This document shows positions 41,204-50,119 of a stretch of DNA of 64,000 bases, in pieces. The stretch is taken from positions 248,001-312,000 of the forward strand of contig NZ_CP157587.1 in assembly GCF_022828245.2 (NCBI RefSeq). Direction: 5' to 3'. Source of the stretch: Nanosynbacter sp900555675. GTDB taxonomy: Bacteria; Patescibacteriota; Saccharimonadia; Saccharimonadales; Saccharimonadaceae. The position numbers and the translations under genes are program-made. A model generated the notes under the pieces. The model saw nothing but the letters and a program-made list of their open reading frames with translations, had not been told where the DNA came from and made no database searches. Position 1 is the first letter of the stretch. The number at the start of each line of letters is the position of its first letter.

Positions 41204-42300
41204 GAAACACTTCCCCTTCCTGGTGTGAAGGCTGCAATCCATGTTTGCCCGCGATTTAAGGCAACGTCTTTTCCAGATTCGTCTGTCAATTTAAGCGGCG
41301 AATTTATGTCCGCTTTTGACCAAGTGGCGGTGGCGACTGTGCCGTTTTGGAAAATGTAAGCTTTGCCGGATCCTGTCGTTTTGATGTCTTCGTAGCCATC
41401 GTAATTTTGAGCCCGAGCTTCAACGCCAACTTCCATAGCTACGACAGTATTTGGGGCAATTTGCCCGTCCTCTCTATCAGTATGTGGCGCGCCAGCCATG
41501 CTCCTGAGGTAAGAATTCGACGCCTTGTCGTAGGCGTATGAAGTGTTGTAGAGTGAGCCGCTGAGGTTTATGCTTACAGATGTGGCGTTTGGCGATTCGA
41601 CAGGTTTGCCGTCTGCTCGCGCGAAGCTGGTGAACTCGGAATTGTTATAACCTTTTGCGCTGTTCAATTGGTCAAGTTTTTCTCCTGAAGTGTAGACGTT
41701 GTGCGGCGCGTAGCGGTCGCGAGATCGCCAATATGATCCGTCGTTAAAGAACTGGTCGATGTCGCGATAATTGCCGTTTCTGACTTGAGATAAAGCGTTG
41801 GGGCTTCCGCCAACGTGTGCGATTGATGCTTGATACGGCGCCGCCCAGCTCAAATAGTACAATCTCAAGCTTCGTACTGGACCGATTAGCGCAGGTTTCT
41901 CCCCTTGATACAGAGCCAAAAACCTAGTAATTCCGCCCTCTGCCACGGCTTCATAAACCACGCCAGCTTTCTTCAGTCCTGACTGTGGTCTGGCGGCTGG
42001 ACTATTCTCAATCATCACGCCAGTTACGGGTAGCTTCGCGGCGGCTTCGTTCGCGATTTCCATTCCAGTCAATGGCGAATAAAACTTCTTCGGCGCGGGT
42101 TTTTTAGTTGGTAATTTCAGATCCGCACTAGCAGTCTGCTCGTATTTTATGGAGTGAATTGCAATTATGAAAACTCCAGCGATAACCACCGCGCTCACCA
42201 CGAGCACAATTGCCAGAATATGCTTTTTTACCCATTCTTTGAACGACTCCCAGCGGGCGCTCTTTTTTTGTCCTGATTTATCTATTTTTTCAACATTCAT
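41194..42300 (-). CDS. DUF3048 (YerB-like) membrane-anchored protein
   Basis: The 368-residue protein has a basic N-terminus, one membrane helix (about 28-48) and a DUF3048 domain outside: LPVTGVMIENSPAARPQSGL, EGGITRFLALYQG, IGPVRSLRLYYL and HNVYTSGEKL. The family is extracellular and of unknown biochemical role, perhaps envelope related. TATACT lies 10 nt before the ATG. It heads an operon with a kinase and regulator, so it could be a sensor accessory. Confidence 0.85.
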   Translation of the reverse strand: MNVEKIDKSGQKKSARWESFKEWVKKHILAIVLVVSAVVIAGVFIIAIHSIKYEQTASADLKLPTKKPAPKKFYSPLTGMEIANEAAAKLPVTGVMIENSPAARPQSGLKKAGVVYEAVAEGGITRFLALYQGEKPALIGPVRSLRLYYLSWAAPYQASIAHVGGSPNALSQVRNGNYRDIDQFFNDGSYWRSRDRYAPHNVYTSGEKLDQLNSAKGYNNSEFTSFARADGKPVESPNATSVSINLSGSLYNTSYAYDKASNSYLRSMAGAPHTDREDGQIAPNTVVAMEVGVEARAQNYDGYEDIKTTGSGKAYIFQNGTVATATWSKADINSPLKLTDESGKDVALNRGQTWIAAFTPGRGSVSWQ

Positions 42301-42338
42301 GCTTATGCTTAGTATAGCATTTTCGGCGCACGAATAAA

Positions 42339-43784
42339 CTATTTTTGTAGATAATTATCGATTATTTGCAGAGTTTTTTCCTTGCCAATTAGCGCCAGCG
42401 TGTCGTTAAGTTGCGGACTAAACGGCGCCCACGTCGTCACAATTCTCACCAGACTAAACAAAATCCCCGGCTTCTGCCCCGTCGTTTCTAGTAATTCATT
42501 AAGGCAATTCTGAATTGCTTCTGGCGTCCAATCTGTAATTTTCTCGAATTCTTGGCGAGCAATTGTCAATAAATCTCGTCGCTCGTCGTCGGTCAATTTG
42601 CGAAGTTGCTTATTTCCGTCAATTAATTTCGTGTCAATTTCAGGCTCGACGAAGAAATAGCTCGTTAACTTTGGCAAATCTTGTAGTGTCTTCAAGCGAT
42701 CTTGTGCCAATTCCAGAACGCGCTTTTTATACGATTCGTCGGCGTTTTTGGCTTCTCCGCCCCAGAACGGTTGGCAGCGAGAATAAAGATCGTCCAAGCT
42801 AAGTGAGCGAATCCATTGACCGTTCAGCCAGATAAGTCGTTGTTCGTCAAATCGCGCGCCAGATTTTTGGACTCGATCAAGTGAGAACTTTTCAATCAGC
42901 TCAGCTTTACTGAAAATTTCCTGTTCCGTGCCGTCATTCCAGCCAAGTTGCGCTAAGAAATTAAGCATCGCTTCTGGCAAAATTCCTTCTGATCGATATT
43001 CAGTTACGCTTTTAGCGCCGTCACGCTTGCCAAGTTTTTTATTTCCCGATGGCGCCATAATGTGTGGCACGTGTGCCAGAATTGGTGGCGTAATTTTAAG
43101 CGCTTCGTAAAGCGATAGGTATTTAGGCGTACTGGCAATATATTCCGAGCCGCGAATCACGTGCGTGACTTGCATTTCGAAATCGTCAATGATGTGCGCA
43201 AAATTGTAGGTTGGCAGACCGTCCGCTTTGATCAGAATAAAATCATCCAAGGCTTCTGGGCCAGCTGACAACTCGCCCATAACGGCGTCTTTCCAAGAAT
43301 ATCGCTTAATTTCCGGAACTTTGAAGCGTAGCGGCATTCCAAGTTGCCACTCTGGCGGATTTTCTGGACGATGGTCGCGGTATAGGAATGCTCGTTTTTC
43401 AGCCTTGGCTTTATCGCGGAAAACTTGCACTTCTTCGGGCGTGTATGGGTCGGCGTAAGCTAGCCCTTCGCTAATCATTTTCTTTGCCCACTTTATGTAA
43501 ATGTCGCGGCGATCTGTCTGGTGATATGGACCAAAATTGCCAGACTCTTCTTTTGGATTGTTAAGAGTTGGTCCTTCGTCCCAATTTAGTCCTAGCCAAT
43601 TTAGAGTTTCCAAAATCATTTCTTCCGCGCCTTCGACGAACCGAGCTTGGTCCGTGTCTTCAATGCGCAAGATGAAATCTCCCTGATGCGCTCTGGCGAC
43701 AAGGTATGTGTATAGCGCGGTACGGACGTTGCCTAAGTGAATATAGCCAGTCGGACTTGGCGCAAAACGAGTTCTAATAGTCAT
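42339..43784 (-). CDS. gltX: glutamate-tRNA ligase
   Basis: The 481-residue class I synthetase has the HIGH-type motif APSPTGYIHLGNVRTA and the KMSKS-type loop KLGKRDGAKS, and a C-terminal helical anticodon-binding domain. The protein has the full catalytic core. It charges tRNA-Glu, one of which lies at 37595. TATAAT is 6 nt before the ATG with no ribosome site. If the genome lacks a glutaminyl-tRNA synthetase it would also charge tRNA-Gln, which cannot be judged here. Confidence 0.95.
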   Translation of the reverse strand: MTIRTRFAPSPTGYIHLGNVRTALYTYLVARAHQGDFILRIEDTDQARFVEGAEEMILETLNWLGLNWDEGPTLNNPKEESGNFGPYHQTDRRDIYIKWAKKMISEGLAYADPYTPEEVQVFRDKAKAEKRAFLYRDHRPENPPEWQLGMPLRFKVPEIKRYSWKDAVMGELSAGPEALDDFILIKADGLPTYNFAHIIDDFEMQVTHVIRGSEYIASTPKYLSLYEALKITPPILAHVPHIMAPSGNKKLGKRDGAKSVTEYRSEGILPEAMLNFLAQLGWNDGTEQEIFSKAELIEKFSLDRVQKSGARFDEQRLIWLNGQWIRSLSLDDLYSRCQPFWGGEAKNADESYKKRVLELAQDRLKTLQDLPKLTSYFFVEPEIDTKLIDGNKQLRKLTDDERRDLLTIARQEFEKITDWTPEAIQNCLNELLETTGQKPGILFSLVRIVTTWAPFSPQLNDTLALIGKEKTLQIIDNYLQK

Positions 43785-43813
43785 GAGTAAATTATAACAC
43801 GTTATCTGATGAG

Positions 43814-44836
43814 TTACAGACTAGTGGCGATTTTTTCAATTTGGCTACTTGAAAGGTTCGCGTCGCCGCTGATTTGATATAGGATTCCGCCGTTCACCCA
43901 AGCCGCTTCTTTTCCGCCGCTGTAAATTGTCAATCCATCGATCATTGTGGTGTTTGGATTCTTGTGTTTCTCAGAGAAAAATTCTTTCACTGCTGACGAA
44001 TTCCAGCCGCTTTTTTGCTGGGTTATGGTATATCCTGAGCTTCCGTCAGCGTAGGCATATTTCATAGAGACCTCGCCCGATTTGAATTTGATAGGTCCGT
44101 TCAGTGCGTAGCCGTCTGGCTTGTAGCCTGGGTATTTGGCGTCAATTCCTGATTGAACGGCTGCCATTTTTATGGAAATATTTGGCATACTTAAGTATGT
44201 TAAATAACCACCTAGCAGCATCACCGCAAAACCAACAGAAAACGTATTCAACCAACGCAAGGCGCCGCCCTTTTTCTGGCGTCGGCGTGCTTTTTTATTG
44301 CTGATAATCTCATTCGACAAAGCTTTCTCAATCGCTTCGTTTTTCAATTGATGAGCGGTTTTTGCGACTGGCTTTTCTATTTTTTGCGGAGCCGTAGCGA
44401 CAAGCGGATTGTTATTCATAGCCAGAGGCTGGCGTTCTTTTCGCAATTTATTATCAACGCTAAGAGATCTTTGTTGGGCGCGACGAGTAACGGGGTGAGC
44501 TTCGGCTGGGCGGTTAATGGCAATTTTCTGAGGAGCCGGTTTGCTGACAATTGGCGTAGAAAACTTCTTCACGGCGACATGTTGCTTCACGTCGACGCGA
44601 GCTTTCTGGGGTTTGGCAGCCAATGGCATACGCTGCGGCATTTTAACGTGCCGACGATTCAATGTGCTGGATTTCTGAACATGTGCAGCGTGAATATTTG
44701 ATACAGATGTGCCGCGCCTACTGATTGATTGTTCTTTTTTTATTTCAGATTTTTCAATCTTAATATCATCCATTACCATTCCAGTAATAGTGTTGTAAGC
44801 TCGTCCATTGATAACCACGTAGTTTTTACTTGCCAT
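43814..44836 (-). CDS. membrane-anchored protein with DUF4367-like C-terminus
   Basis: The 340-residue product has a long basic, disordered N-terminal part, one membrane helix (about 205-222) and a C-terminal beta-rich domain with YPGYKPDGYALNGP, GYTITQQKSG and GKEAAWVNGGILYQI, similar to the DUF4367 family. This topology puts a basic 200-residue tail in the cytoplasm and a small domain outside. Function unknown. A ribosome site (AGGGGG) precedes the ATG. It is divergent from the PEGA gene. Confidence 0.6.
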   Translation of the reverse strand: MASKNYVVINGRAYNTITGMVMDDIKIEKSEIKKEQSISRRGTSVSNIHAAHVQKSSTLNRRHVKMPQRMPLAAKPQKARVDVKQHVAVKKFSTPIVSKPAPQKIAINRPAEAHPVTRRAQQRSLSVDNKLRKERQPLAMNNNPLVATAPQKIEKPVAKTAHQLKNEAIEKALSNEIISNKKARRRQKKGGALRWLNTFSVGFAVMLLGGYLTYLSMPNISIKMAAVQSGIDAKYPGYKPDGYALNGPIKFKSGEVSMKYAYADGSSGYTITQQKSGWNSSAVKEFFSEKHKNPNTTMIDGLTIYSGGKEAAWVNGGILYQISGDANLSSSQIEKIATSL

Positions 44837-44925
44837 TAATCCCCCTAATGTTTATTCCTATATATTATAGTACAAATCGCCTAAGGTTTTTTCAAGTGTA
44901 AAAATATGTTATAATTTTCGTAATT

Positions 44926-46422
44926 ATGTACCAGAAAAAGAATCGCACTAAAGAGCTCGCGCGGCGGACCTTTGTGTACACGCTGATGACATTATCACTT
45001 ATAATTCTTCTTACGTTTTTGACGTTTAGAATGCTCGGCTATACGTTTGATCCAAACACGAAAGAATTGCAACAAACTGGACTTGTCCAATATGAATCAC
45101 ATCCTGGCGGGGCGCTGGTTTATGTTGACGATATGGAGCTGCGCCGCACTCCGACGAAAAGCACCGTTCTTCCTGGCAAGCACACTTTTTCGATGAAATT
45201 GGATAAATACGAACCGTGGCAAAAAACGTTGAATATCAAGTCCGATACCGTTACGAATTTGAATTACGCCAGATTGATTCCGACAAAACGCGAAACTACC
45301 GAGGTAAAAACGTTCGATTCATTACAATCCGTTTCTCTGTCGCCAGCTGGTAATTTCTTGATGGGATTTGGCGTTAAGGATAAAACTCCGATTCTGACAA
45401 TTGGCGACATTCGCGACACGAACAAAGATAAGGAAAAGTTTACGGAGCATGCATTAAGTACGAGCGTTTTGGCTGGCTATTCCCTGTCTTCTGACAATCA
45501 TACGTTTATCGTGTCGGAATGGGACCGCGATTCTCGTTACGCGCTAGTGAAGCATTCGTATCCAGCGGAAAATAACACTACGGGCGTGCAGTGGTTGGTT
45601 TTTGATAGAGAAAATCCAGAGAAAATTATTGACGTAACGGCTATGACTGGTTTTGGAATTAAGCAAATCGGCTTTGCGGGAACTGGCGCACACACAGCTT
45701 ACGCTCTGCAGGAAACTGGCGAATTGAGGCGAGTTGACCTTGATAGCTTGACAATTTCCAGCCCAATCTTGACTGGCGTCGAATCTTTCAAGCTTTATGG
45801 CGACGATCGTTTGTCTTATATGGCTACTGTTGATGGTAAAAAAGTGGCGGGAATTTGGAAGCGAGATTGGAAAGAGTCGTTCGTGATCGGCACTTTTGCT
45901 ACCGATTCTACCCCGGTAATTCGAATTTCTCGCTATTTCAATAAAGACACCGTGGTTTTGACTGATGGCAAAAATATGACAATTTACAGAGGTGAGATTT
46001 CAGATTCTAAGGACCGCCAAAAAGAGTTCTTAAAAACGGCGAAGATTATTAAGACTGATAATGCGATTACGAACATAACGATGGACAATGCTGGGCGATT
46101 TATCGTGGCGCAAAGCGGCGCAGTGCTGCAGACTTACGATTTGGAGCGTAAAGAATTGTCGAGCGCGTTTAATATCGGCGTGGCACAGGAAGTGAAGTGG
46201 CTTGACAATTTCTATATCCGTAGTGTTTCTGCGTCAGGAAAAATGGAGATTCGCGAGTTTGACGGCACGAACGCTCATACGTTGATAGACGTTAAGCCTG
46301 GTTTGGATTCTGTTTTGTCCTCGAACCAGCGATACGTTTACGGATTGACGACCAACGCTTCTGAAAAAATTGTCCTGAGTAAAATGAATATGGACAATGG
46401 TTCGATTGGGCTATTTAATTAA
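44926..46422 (+). CDS. PEGA-domain membrane protein
   Basis: The 498-residue protein has one N-terminal helix (about 13-33), a PEGA domain (about 50-110; SHPGGALVYVDDMELRRTP, GKHTFSMKLDKYEPW) and about 370 residues of repeated beta strands that look like a propeller. PEGA domains occur in bacterial surface proteins. TATAAT lies 10 nt before the ATG. It is most likely an extracellular structural or binding protein. No enzyme motif is seen. Confidence 0.8.
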   Translation: MYQKKNRTKELARRTFVYTLMTLSLIILLTFLTFRMLGYTFDPNTKELQQTGLVQYESHPGGALVYVDDMELRRTPTKSTVLPGKHTFSMKLDKYEPWQKTLNIKSDTVTNLNYARLIPTKRETTEVKTFDSLQSVSLSPAGNFLMGFGVKDKTPILTIGDIRDTNKDKEKFTEHALSTSVLAGYSLSSDNHTFIVSEWDRDSRYALVKHSYPAENNTTGVQWLVFDRENPEKIIDVTAMTGFGIKQIGFAGTGAHTAYALQETGELRRVDLDSLTISSPILTGVESFKLYGDDRLSYMATVDGKKVAGIWKRDWKESFVIGTFATDSTPVIRISRYFNKDTVVLTDGKNMTIYRGEISDSKDRQKEFLKTAKIIKTDNAITNITMDNAGRFIVAQSGAVLQTYDLERKELSSAFNIGVAQEVKWLDNFYIRSVSASGKMEIREFDGTNAHTLIDVKPGLDSVLSSNQRYVYGLTTNASEKIVLSKMNMDNGSIGLFN

Positions 46423-46431
46423 ATAGCTAGT

Positions 46432-47835
46432 TTATCGACCGCCGAATAACTTCTCAAGCAAAGTCGGCTCGGGTTTTCCTGGAATATTTGATTTATTTCC
46501 TTGTTGTTGATTTGAGCTGGATTCTGATGTCGCAGTAGCTTTGCTTGGGTCTGGGCTGATTTGTTCCGCAAAGATAAGAAGTCGTTTTTCTGCGGTTCCT
46601 AAAGGCACACAACTTACAAGTGTCAGCATTGGCTTATCTGTGTTAATCTGAACTTTTGAAACTTCGGTAGGCATTACAACTTCTGTTGAGGTTATTTTAT
46701 AAGTGTAGCGTTTCCCGTTGTAATTCATGTAAATAATATCGCCCTTGACCAACTTTTCATTCTGAGCAAAGACGAATTTATAATCGCCACCAGCAAAAGC
46801 ATCGTTACTGGAGTGTGCGGCAAATACGGCATTTCCGACTTCGCCTGGCACGGCGCTGGCGCCAGGAATTGAAAAGTGAGCCACTCCCTTCTCCATGGCT
46901 TTTGATTGCGATTTTGTGTCGCTGGCGGCGCCGTAAATGACCGGCGCGTCAACGTTAATCTTTGGGATGATAATCCTAGGTTCAGGTCCGACAGTTACGT
47001 CAGTGGAGGCGTCAACGATGATGTTTTGCGGGTTAATTGCGCCAGGTGTTGTATAGGCTGCGACCGCGCCGAAAATAACGCGGTTATATTGCAAAAACAT
47101 GAAGACTAATAACACCGATAATCCAGCAATCGCCGGAACAAAATGTCGGGATTTTTTCACCTTATTTGCGGAGTCGCGAACCTTCTGCTGAATTTGACTG
47201 CGGAGTTCTTTGATGGCTGCTTTTTGCGGGTCCAGAGGCTCGTCTTCGCTGACTACTGGCGTGATATTCTGATTTTCCCTCGTTAATCGAGAAATCTCAC
47301 GGTTCTTTGCCGCAATGTCGCCAGCGTAGTAACGCTCATAATACATCTGATAATATTTCTGCCAAGCGCTGTGGTATTGCTTCCATTGGTCAGCCGAAAC
47401 TTGAGTGTGGACGGCTGAATTTTGAGTTTGAGCGGTTTGGTTTGCGGGAGCGGAATTGCTAATTTGCGGCTCTGGCTGAATCTGGGTTTGGGCAATTGGC
47501 GCCGTCCGCATAGCGTGATTAACAGAGTCTTTTTTTAGCTCTGGCTGTGGCGCTGTTGAAGCTTGCTGAGGTTTGGTTATTTGTGCCTTGGGCTGTTCTG
47601 ATCGGACTTCGGGCTTTGATTGCAATTGAGCGGAAAATGGTTGCGTCTGAGTTTTTTCTGGCGCAGAACTTTGCTCTTCTGATCTGGAATAAATAGCGTC
47701 AAGTTGCCCACGAATAACATCGGCAGCGGCATTTCGTGAGGCTGCTGAGTCGCGAGTTGGCGGCGTGAGAGATCGGCGCTGATCTGATACCGGCATGCCC
47801 ACTCGACCGTTTGATTGATCATCCGTCGGATACAT
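46432..47835 (-). CDS. sortase with long disordered cytoplasmic N-terminus
   Basis: The 467-residue protein has about 200 residues rich in Gln, Pro and Ala, one membrane helix (about 235-255) and a sortase domain: IIIPKINVDAPVIYG, NAVFAAHSS with the catalytic His, LTLVSCVPLG with the catalytic Cys, and KRLLIFAEQ with the Arg. Sortases attach surface proteins to the envelope or each other. The class is unclear. The cytoplasmic tail resembles that of the response regulator at 34420. TATAAT lies 10 nt before the ATG. It converges with the PEGA gene. Confidence 0.85.
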   Translation of the reverse strand: MYPTDDQSNGRVGMPVSDQRRSLTPPTRDSAASRNAAADVIRGQLDAIYSRSEEQSSAPEKTQTQPFSAQLQSKPEVRSEQPKAQITKPQQASTAPQPELKKDSVNHAMRTAPIAQTQIQPEPQISNSAPANQTAQTQNSAVHTQVSADQWKQYHSAWQKYYQMYYERYYAGDIAAKNREISRLTRENQNITPVVSEDEPLDPQKAAIKELRSQIQQKVRDSANKVKKSRHFVPAIAGLSVLLVFMFLQYNRVIFGAVAAYTTPGAINPQNIIVDASTDVTVGPEPRIIIPKINVDAPVIYGAASDTKSQSKAMEKGVAHFSIPGASAVPGEVGNAVFAAHSSNDAFAGGDYKFVFAQNEKLVKGDIIYMNYNGKRYTYKITSTEVVMPTEVSKVQINTDKPMLTLVSCVPLGTAEKRLLIFAEQISPDPSKATATSESSSNQQQGNKSNIPGKPEPTLLEKLFGGR

Positions 47836-47881
47836 AACTTCTTCTATTATACGTCAAATTGATATCAAATAAAAGTCGTGC

Positions 47882-47910
47882 TTGTGAGAAATTGTTAGTT
47901 GTGTTACAAT
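47882..47910 (+). promoter_or_regulatory. tRNA-Leu promoter
   Basis: TTGTGA (47882-47887), 17 bp and TACAAT (47905-47910), 28 nt before the tRNA. Confidence 0.65.
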
Positions 47911-47938
47911 CATACGGTAGCTTGGAGCGTTCTCTTGT

Positions 47939-48025
47939 GCCGCGGTGGCGGAATTGGTAGACGCGCTAGACTCAAAATCTGGTGAGCAATAGCTCGTGCC
48001 GGTTCAAGTCCGGCCCGCGGTACCA
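47939..48025 (+). tRNA. tRNA-Leu(CAA)
   Basis: This is a class II tRNA of 87 nt with acceptor GCCGCGG paired to CCGCGGT, anticodon arm CTAGA/TCTGG with loop CTCAAAA giving anticodon CAA, a long variable arm (GAGC/GCTC), T-arm GGTTCAAGTCC, and encoded CCA. Confidence 0.96.
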
Positions 48026-48043
48026 GAGGCAGCTTCAGGTGAT

Positions 48044-48068
48044 AATCGTCCATTTTGGGCGATTTTTT
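48044..48068 (+). terminator. intrinsic terminator after tRNA-Leu
   Basis: ATCGTCC and GGGCGAT form a 7-bp stem (48045-48063) followed by six T. Confidence 0.8.
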
Positions 48069-48075
48069 ATGCAAA

Positions 48076-48149
48076 GAAAACAGCCCACAGAAAGGCATTG
48101 TGCCGAGGCTTTATAGCCTTCCAGGCGAGCTGTTTCCTTTCTGCGGGCT
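48076..48149 (-). terminator. large branched terminator of the small membrane protein gene
   Basis: AGCCC(A)CAGAAAGG (48082-48095) pairs with CCTTTCTG(C)GGGCT (48136-48149), 13 pairs with one mismatch. On the minus strand it is followed by GTTTTCTTTG. Inside are AGGCT/AGCCT and GGCA/TGCC hairpins. It begins at the stop codon of 48150-48362. The branched, closed-stem layout resembles the RNA cassettes at 13832-14845. Confidence 0.65.
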
Positions 48150-48362
48150 TTACAGCCCTTTATTCCCGTTTGTTTTCGCATTCAGCAAGAATGCGAGCCC
48201 GGAGCAGGCACCGCCCAGCGCTCCAATAAGTGCTGTGGGGAGTGTGGGTAAGGCGAGTACGAGCGAAGCCAAGGCTCCGACTAGGGCTCCTGCTAGGGCG
48301 GGGATGATGATGATCACGATAACCGTGATAATCATGATGAATACGATCCAGATTTTTTTCAT
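48150..48362 (-). CDS. small glycine/alanine-rich membrane protein
   Basis: The 70-residue protein has two hydrophobic segments: IWIVFIMIITVIVIIIIPAL, then a Gly/Ala-rich helix with GALGGACSGLAFLL. I chose the ATG at 48362 because AAGGAAG lies 5 nt upstream; a further ATG at 48389 lies nine codons earlier. A strong promoter (TTGACA, 17 bp, TATTAT) lies about 90 nt upstream, and the leader contains an AAGGGC/GCCCTT hairpin. The family is not recognised. Confidence 0.55.
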   Translation of the reverse strand: MKKIWIVFIMIITVIVIIIIPALAGALVGALASLVLALPTLPTALIGALGGACSGLAFLLNAKTNGNKGL

Positions 48363-48441
48363 GACACTTCCTTTCAAGAAGTGCTTCACTCACGACTAAG
48401 GGCTACTTTCGCCCTTTGATGAGTCCGAGCGAAAGCTTGGT

Positions 48442-48470
48442 AGTATAATACAACTAATTGTACGTAATGT
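48442..48470 (-). promoter_or_regulatory. promoter of the small membrane protein gene
   Basis: On the minus strand TTGACA, a 17-bp spacer and TATTAT occur within about 48442-48472, about 80 nt upstream of the chosen ATG. The leader between carries a hairpin (AAGGGC/GCCCTT). Confidence 0.65.
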
Positions 48471-48491
48471 CAAGCGGATATTTATGCGAGG

Positions 48492-49283
48492 CTACATTTT
48501 GCAGATAGCGGTACTGATTGCTGCTAGCGGCGCTTTCGGCGACCAAATCAAGTAGCTTGCGGCGCGGGCGCCGACGGTTCCCCGCCAAATTGCCATTGGT
48601 GCGTCCCATTTTTGGGTAACGACTTCTCCGCTGTGGGCGATTATTAAATTGTCGGCATGAAAAACGCAAATTGTTACGGGATATGTGATGGTGAATTTGT
48701 GAAGCGCTTCAACGAGTTGCGACAATTGAATGCTGAACGTAATCATCTTTGGATAAAAAATTGCGCGGAATATTTTCTGAACTTGCGCCAGACTCGCTAT
48801 GAAAACCACGTGCGGATTGTCCAAAATTTCCTGAAAACTATTTTGTACAAGGTCAATCGCGTCTCGCGTCAGCACGACGGGAATTTCTGTTTTTTTGATC
48901 AATTCTTCATAGACAATTGCCGTTTGACTATTCCGTCCAGCGTCGCCGCATAATAGCAATACATCCGCCCATCTTCCTAGCGCCAAAGTTTCAGTGAGCG
49001 CTTCGTTTGCCAAACTTCCTGATTGGTTCGTTGGTGCGAATAAAACGTCGGTCATATTCGCGGGAACATTTTTTTTCAGGGCGTCAGGCAGTAAAACGCG
49101 AGCCTCGCCCACGCCAGTTTTAAGGGATTCTTGATAACTTTCTGCCACCGCCAAAAAGCCTAATTTGTTGCCGCCGATGATTCCTAATTTTCCCGCTTGG
49201 TCGCGTCGCTCTGGCTTATTCCATTCGACATCTGGAAAAAGTGGTTTCCCTGGTTCTTGTTTTTGCCAAAATTTCATATCCAT
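48492..49283 (-). CDS. NAD(P)H-hydrate dehydratase-like (YjeF C-terminal type) protein
   Basis: The 263-residue protein has the ribokinase-like layout of ADP-dependent NAD(P)H-hydrate dehydratase: GKLGIIGGNKLGFLAVAES, GEARVLLPDALKK, WADVLLLCGDAGRN and PVVLTRDAIDL. The usual GSGD catalytic segment near the C-terminus is not recognisable (WDAPMAIWRGTVGARAASYL in its place), so activity is doubtful. It overlaps the xth stop by one base (TAATG). The role in repairing damaged nicotinamide cofactors is inferred from the fold. Confidence 0.55.
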   Translation of the reverse strand: MDMKFWQKQEPGKPLFPDVEWNKPERRDQAGKLGIIGGNKLGFLAVAESYQESLKTGVGEARVLLPDALKKNVPANMTDVLFAPTNQSGSLANEALTETLALGRWADVLLLCGDAGRNSQTAIVYEELIKKTEIPVVLTRDAIDLVQNSFQEILDNPHVVFIASLAQVQKIFRAIFYPKMITFSIQLSQLVEALHKFTITYPVTICVFHADNLIIAHSGEVVTQKWDAPMAIWRGTVGARAASYLIWSPKAPLAAISTAICKM

Positions 49284-50083
49284 TACAAATTTACCTCAAT
49301 GCTCACCGGACAATGATCGCTGCCCATCTGTTCTGGATGAATTTGCGGATTAGTAACGCGATTTGCGATTTCACGCGACGCCAGCCAATAGTCAATCCGC
49401 CAACCGACATTTCGCGCCCTGGCATTCGCCCAGTGCGTCCACCAAGTGTACGCGCCAGTTTTTTCGGGAAAAGCCGCCCGGAAAGTGTCCGTAAATCCAG
49501 CGTCCAAATAGTTCTGAAAACCTTCCCTTTCTTCGTCGGTGAAGCCGTGCTTGCCGACGTTGGGTTTCGGATTTGCCAGGTCAATTTCTTGATGCGCCAC
49601 GTTCATATCGCCACAATAAAGGACTGGCTTTGACAATTCCAATTCTTCCAGATAAGCCAACACTGCCTTGTCCCATTTTTTATATCGCAAATCCAATCGG
49701 CTCAAATCCCCTTTTGAGTTCGGAGTATAGCAATTGACAACCCAGAAATCGTCAAACTCGGCGGTGATAATTCGTCCTTCGTCGGCTGGATTGCCGTATT
49801 CATCGCCCGTCAAGTCAAATTGCTCAATGATGTTTGGCGGAAATCCGTCACGCCAGCTTAAGGGCGGAATTTTTGAGAAAATTGCCGTGCCAGAATAGCC
49901 TTTTTTGGCGGCGGAATAGAAATGTTCGTGATAATCTGGCAGGTCAATTTCAACTTGATCTCGTGTGGCTTTGGTTTCCTGCAGGCACAGAATATCTGGA
50001 TTGTACGTGTCGATGAACTTCGCGAATTCACCCTTATTTATAACTGCACGAATGCCATTTACGTTCCAAGAGAAAAGCTTCAT
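49283..50083 (-). CDS. xth: exodeoxyribonuclease III / AP endonuclease
   Basis: The 266-residue enzyme has the exonuclease III signatures: FSWNVNGIRAV, LCLQETKA with the metal-binding Glu, YCGDMNVAHQEIDLANPKPN, and the C-terminal WRIDYWLAS and GSDHCPV with catalytic Asp and His. It repairs abasic sites. The length is normal. TATAAT lies 6 nt before the ATG, and the gene is divergent from the hydrolase gene at 50120. Confidence 0.95.
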   Translation of the reverse strand: MKLFSWNVNGIRAVINKGEFAKFIDTYNPDILCLQETKATRDQVEIDLPDYHEHFYSAAKKGYSGTAIFSKIPPLSWRDGFPPNIIEQFDLTGDEYGNPADEGRIITAEFDDFWVVNCYTPNSKGDLSRLDLRYKKWDKAVLAYLEELELSKPVLYCGDMNVAHQEIDLANPKPNVGKHGFTDEEREGFQNYLDAGFTDTFRAAFPEKTGAYTWWTHWANARARNVGWRIDYWLASREIANRVTNPQIHPEQMGSDHCPVSIEVNL

Positions 50084-50119
50084 AATTTTATTATACCGTG
50101 ATGATATAATTTAATGAAT

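Noticed and set aside
48410..48440. GATGAGTCCGAGCGAAA on the plus strand resembling a hammerhead core
   Set aside because: Stem II cannot form and stem III arms do not pair; the segment is explained by the leader hairpin of the minus-strand gene.
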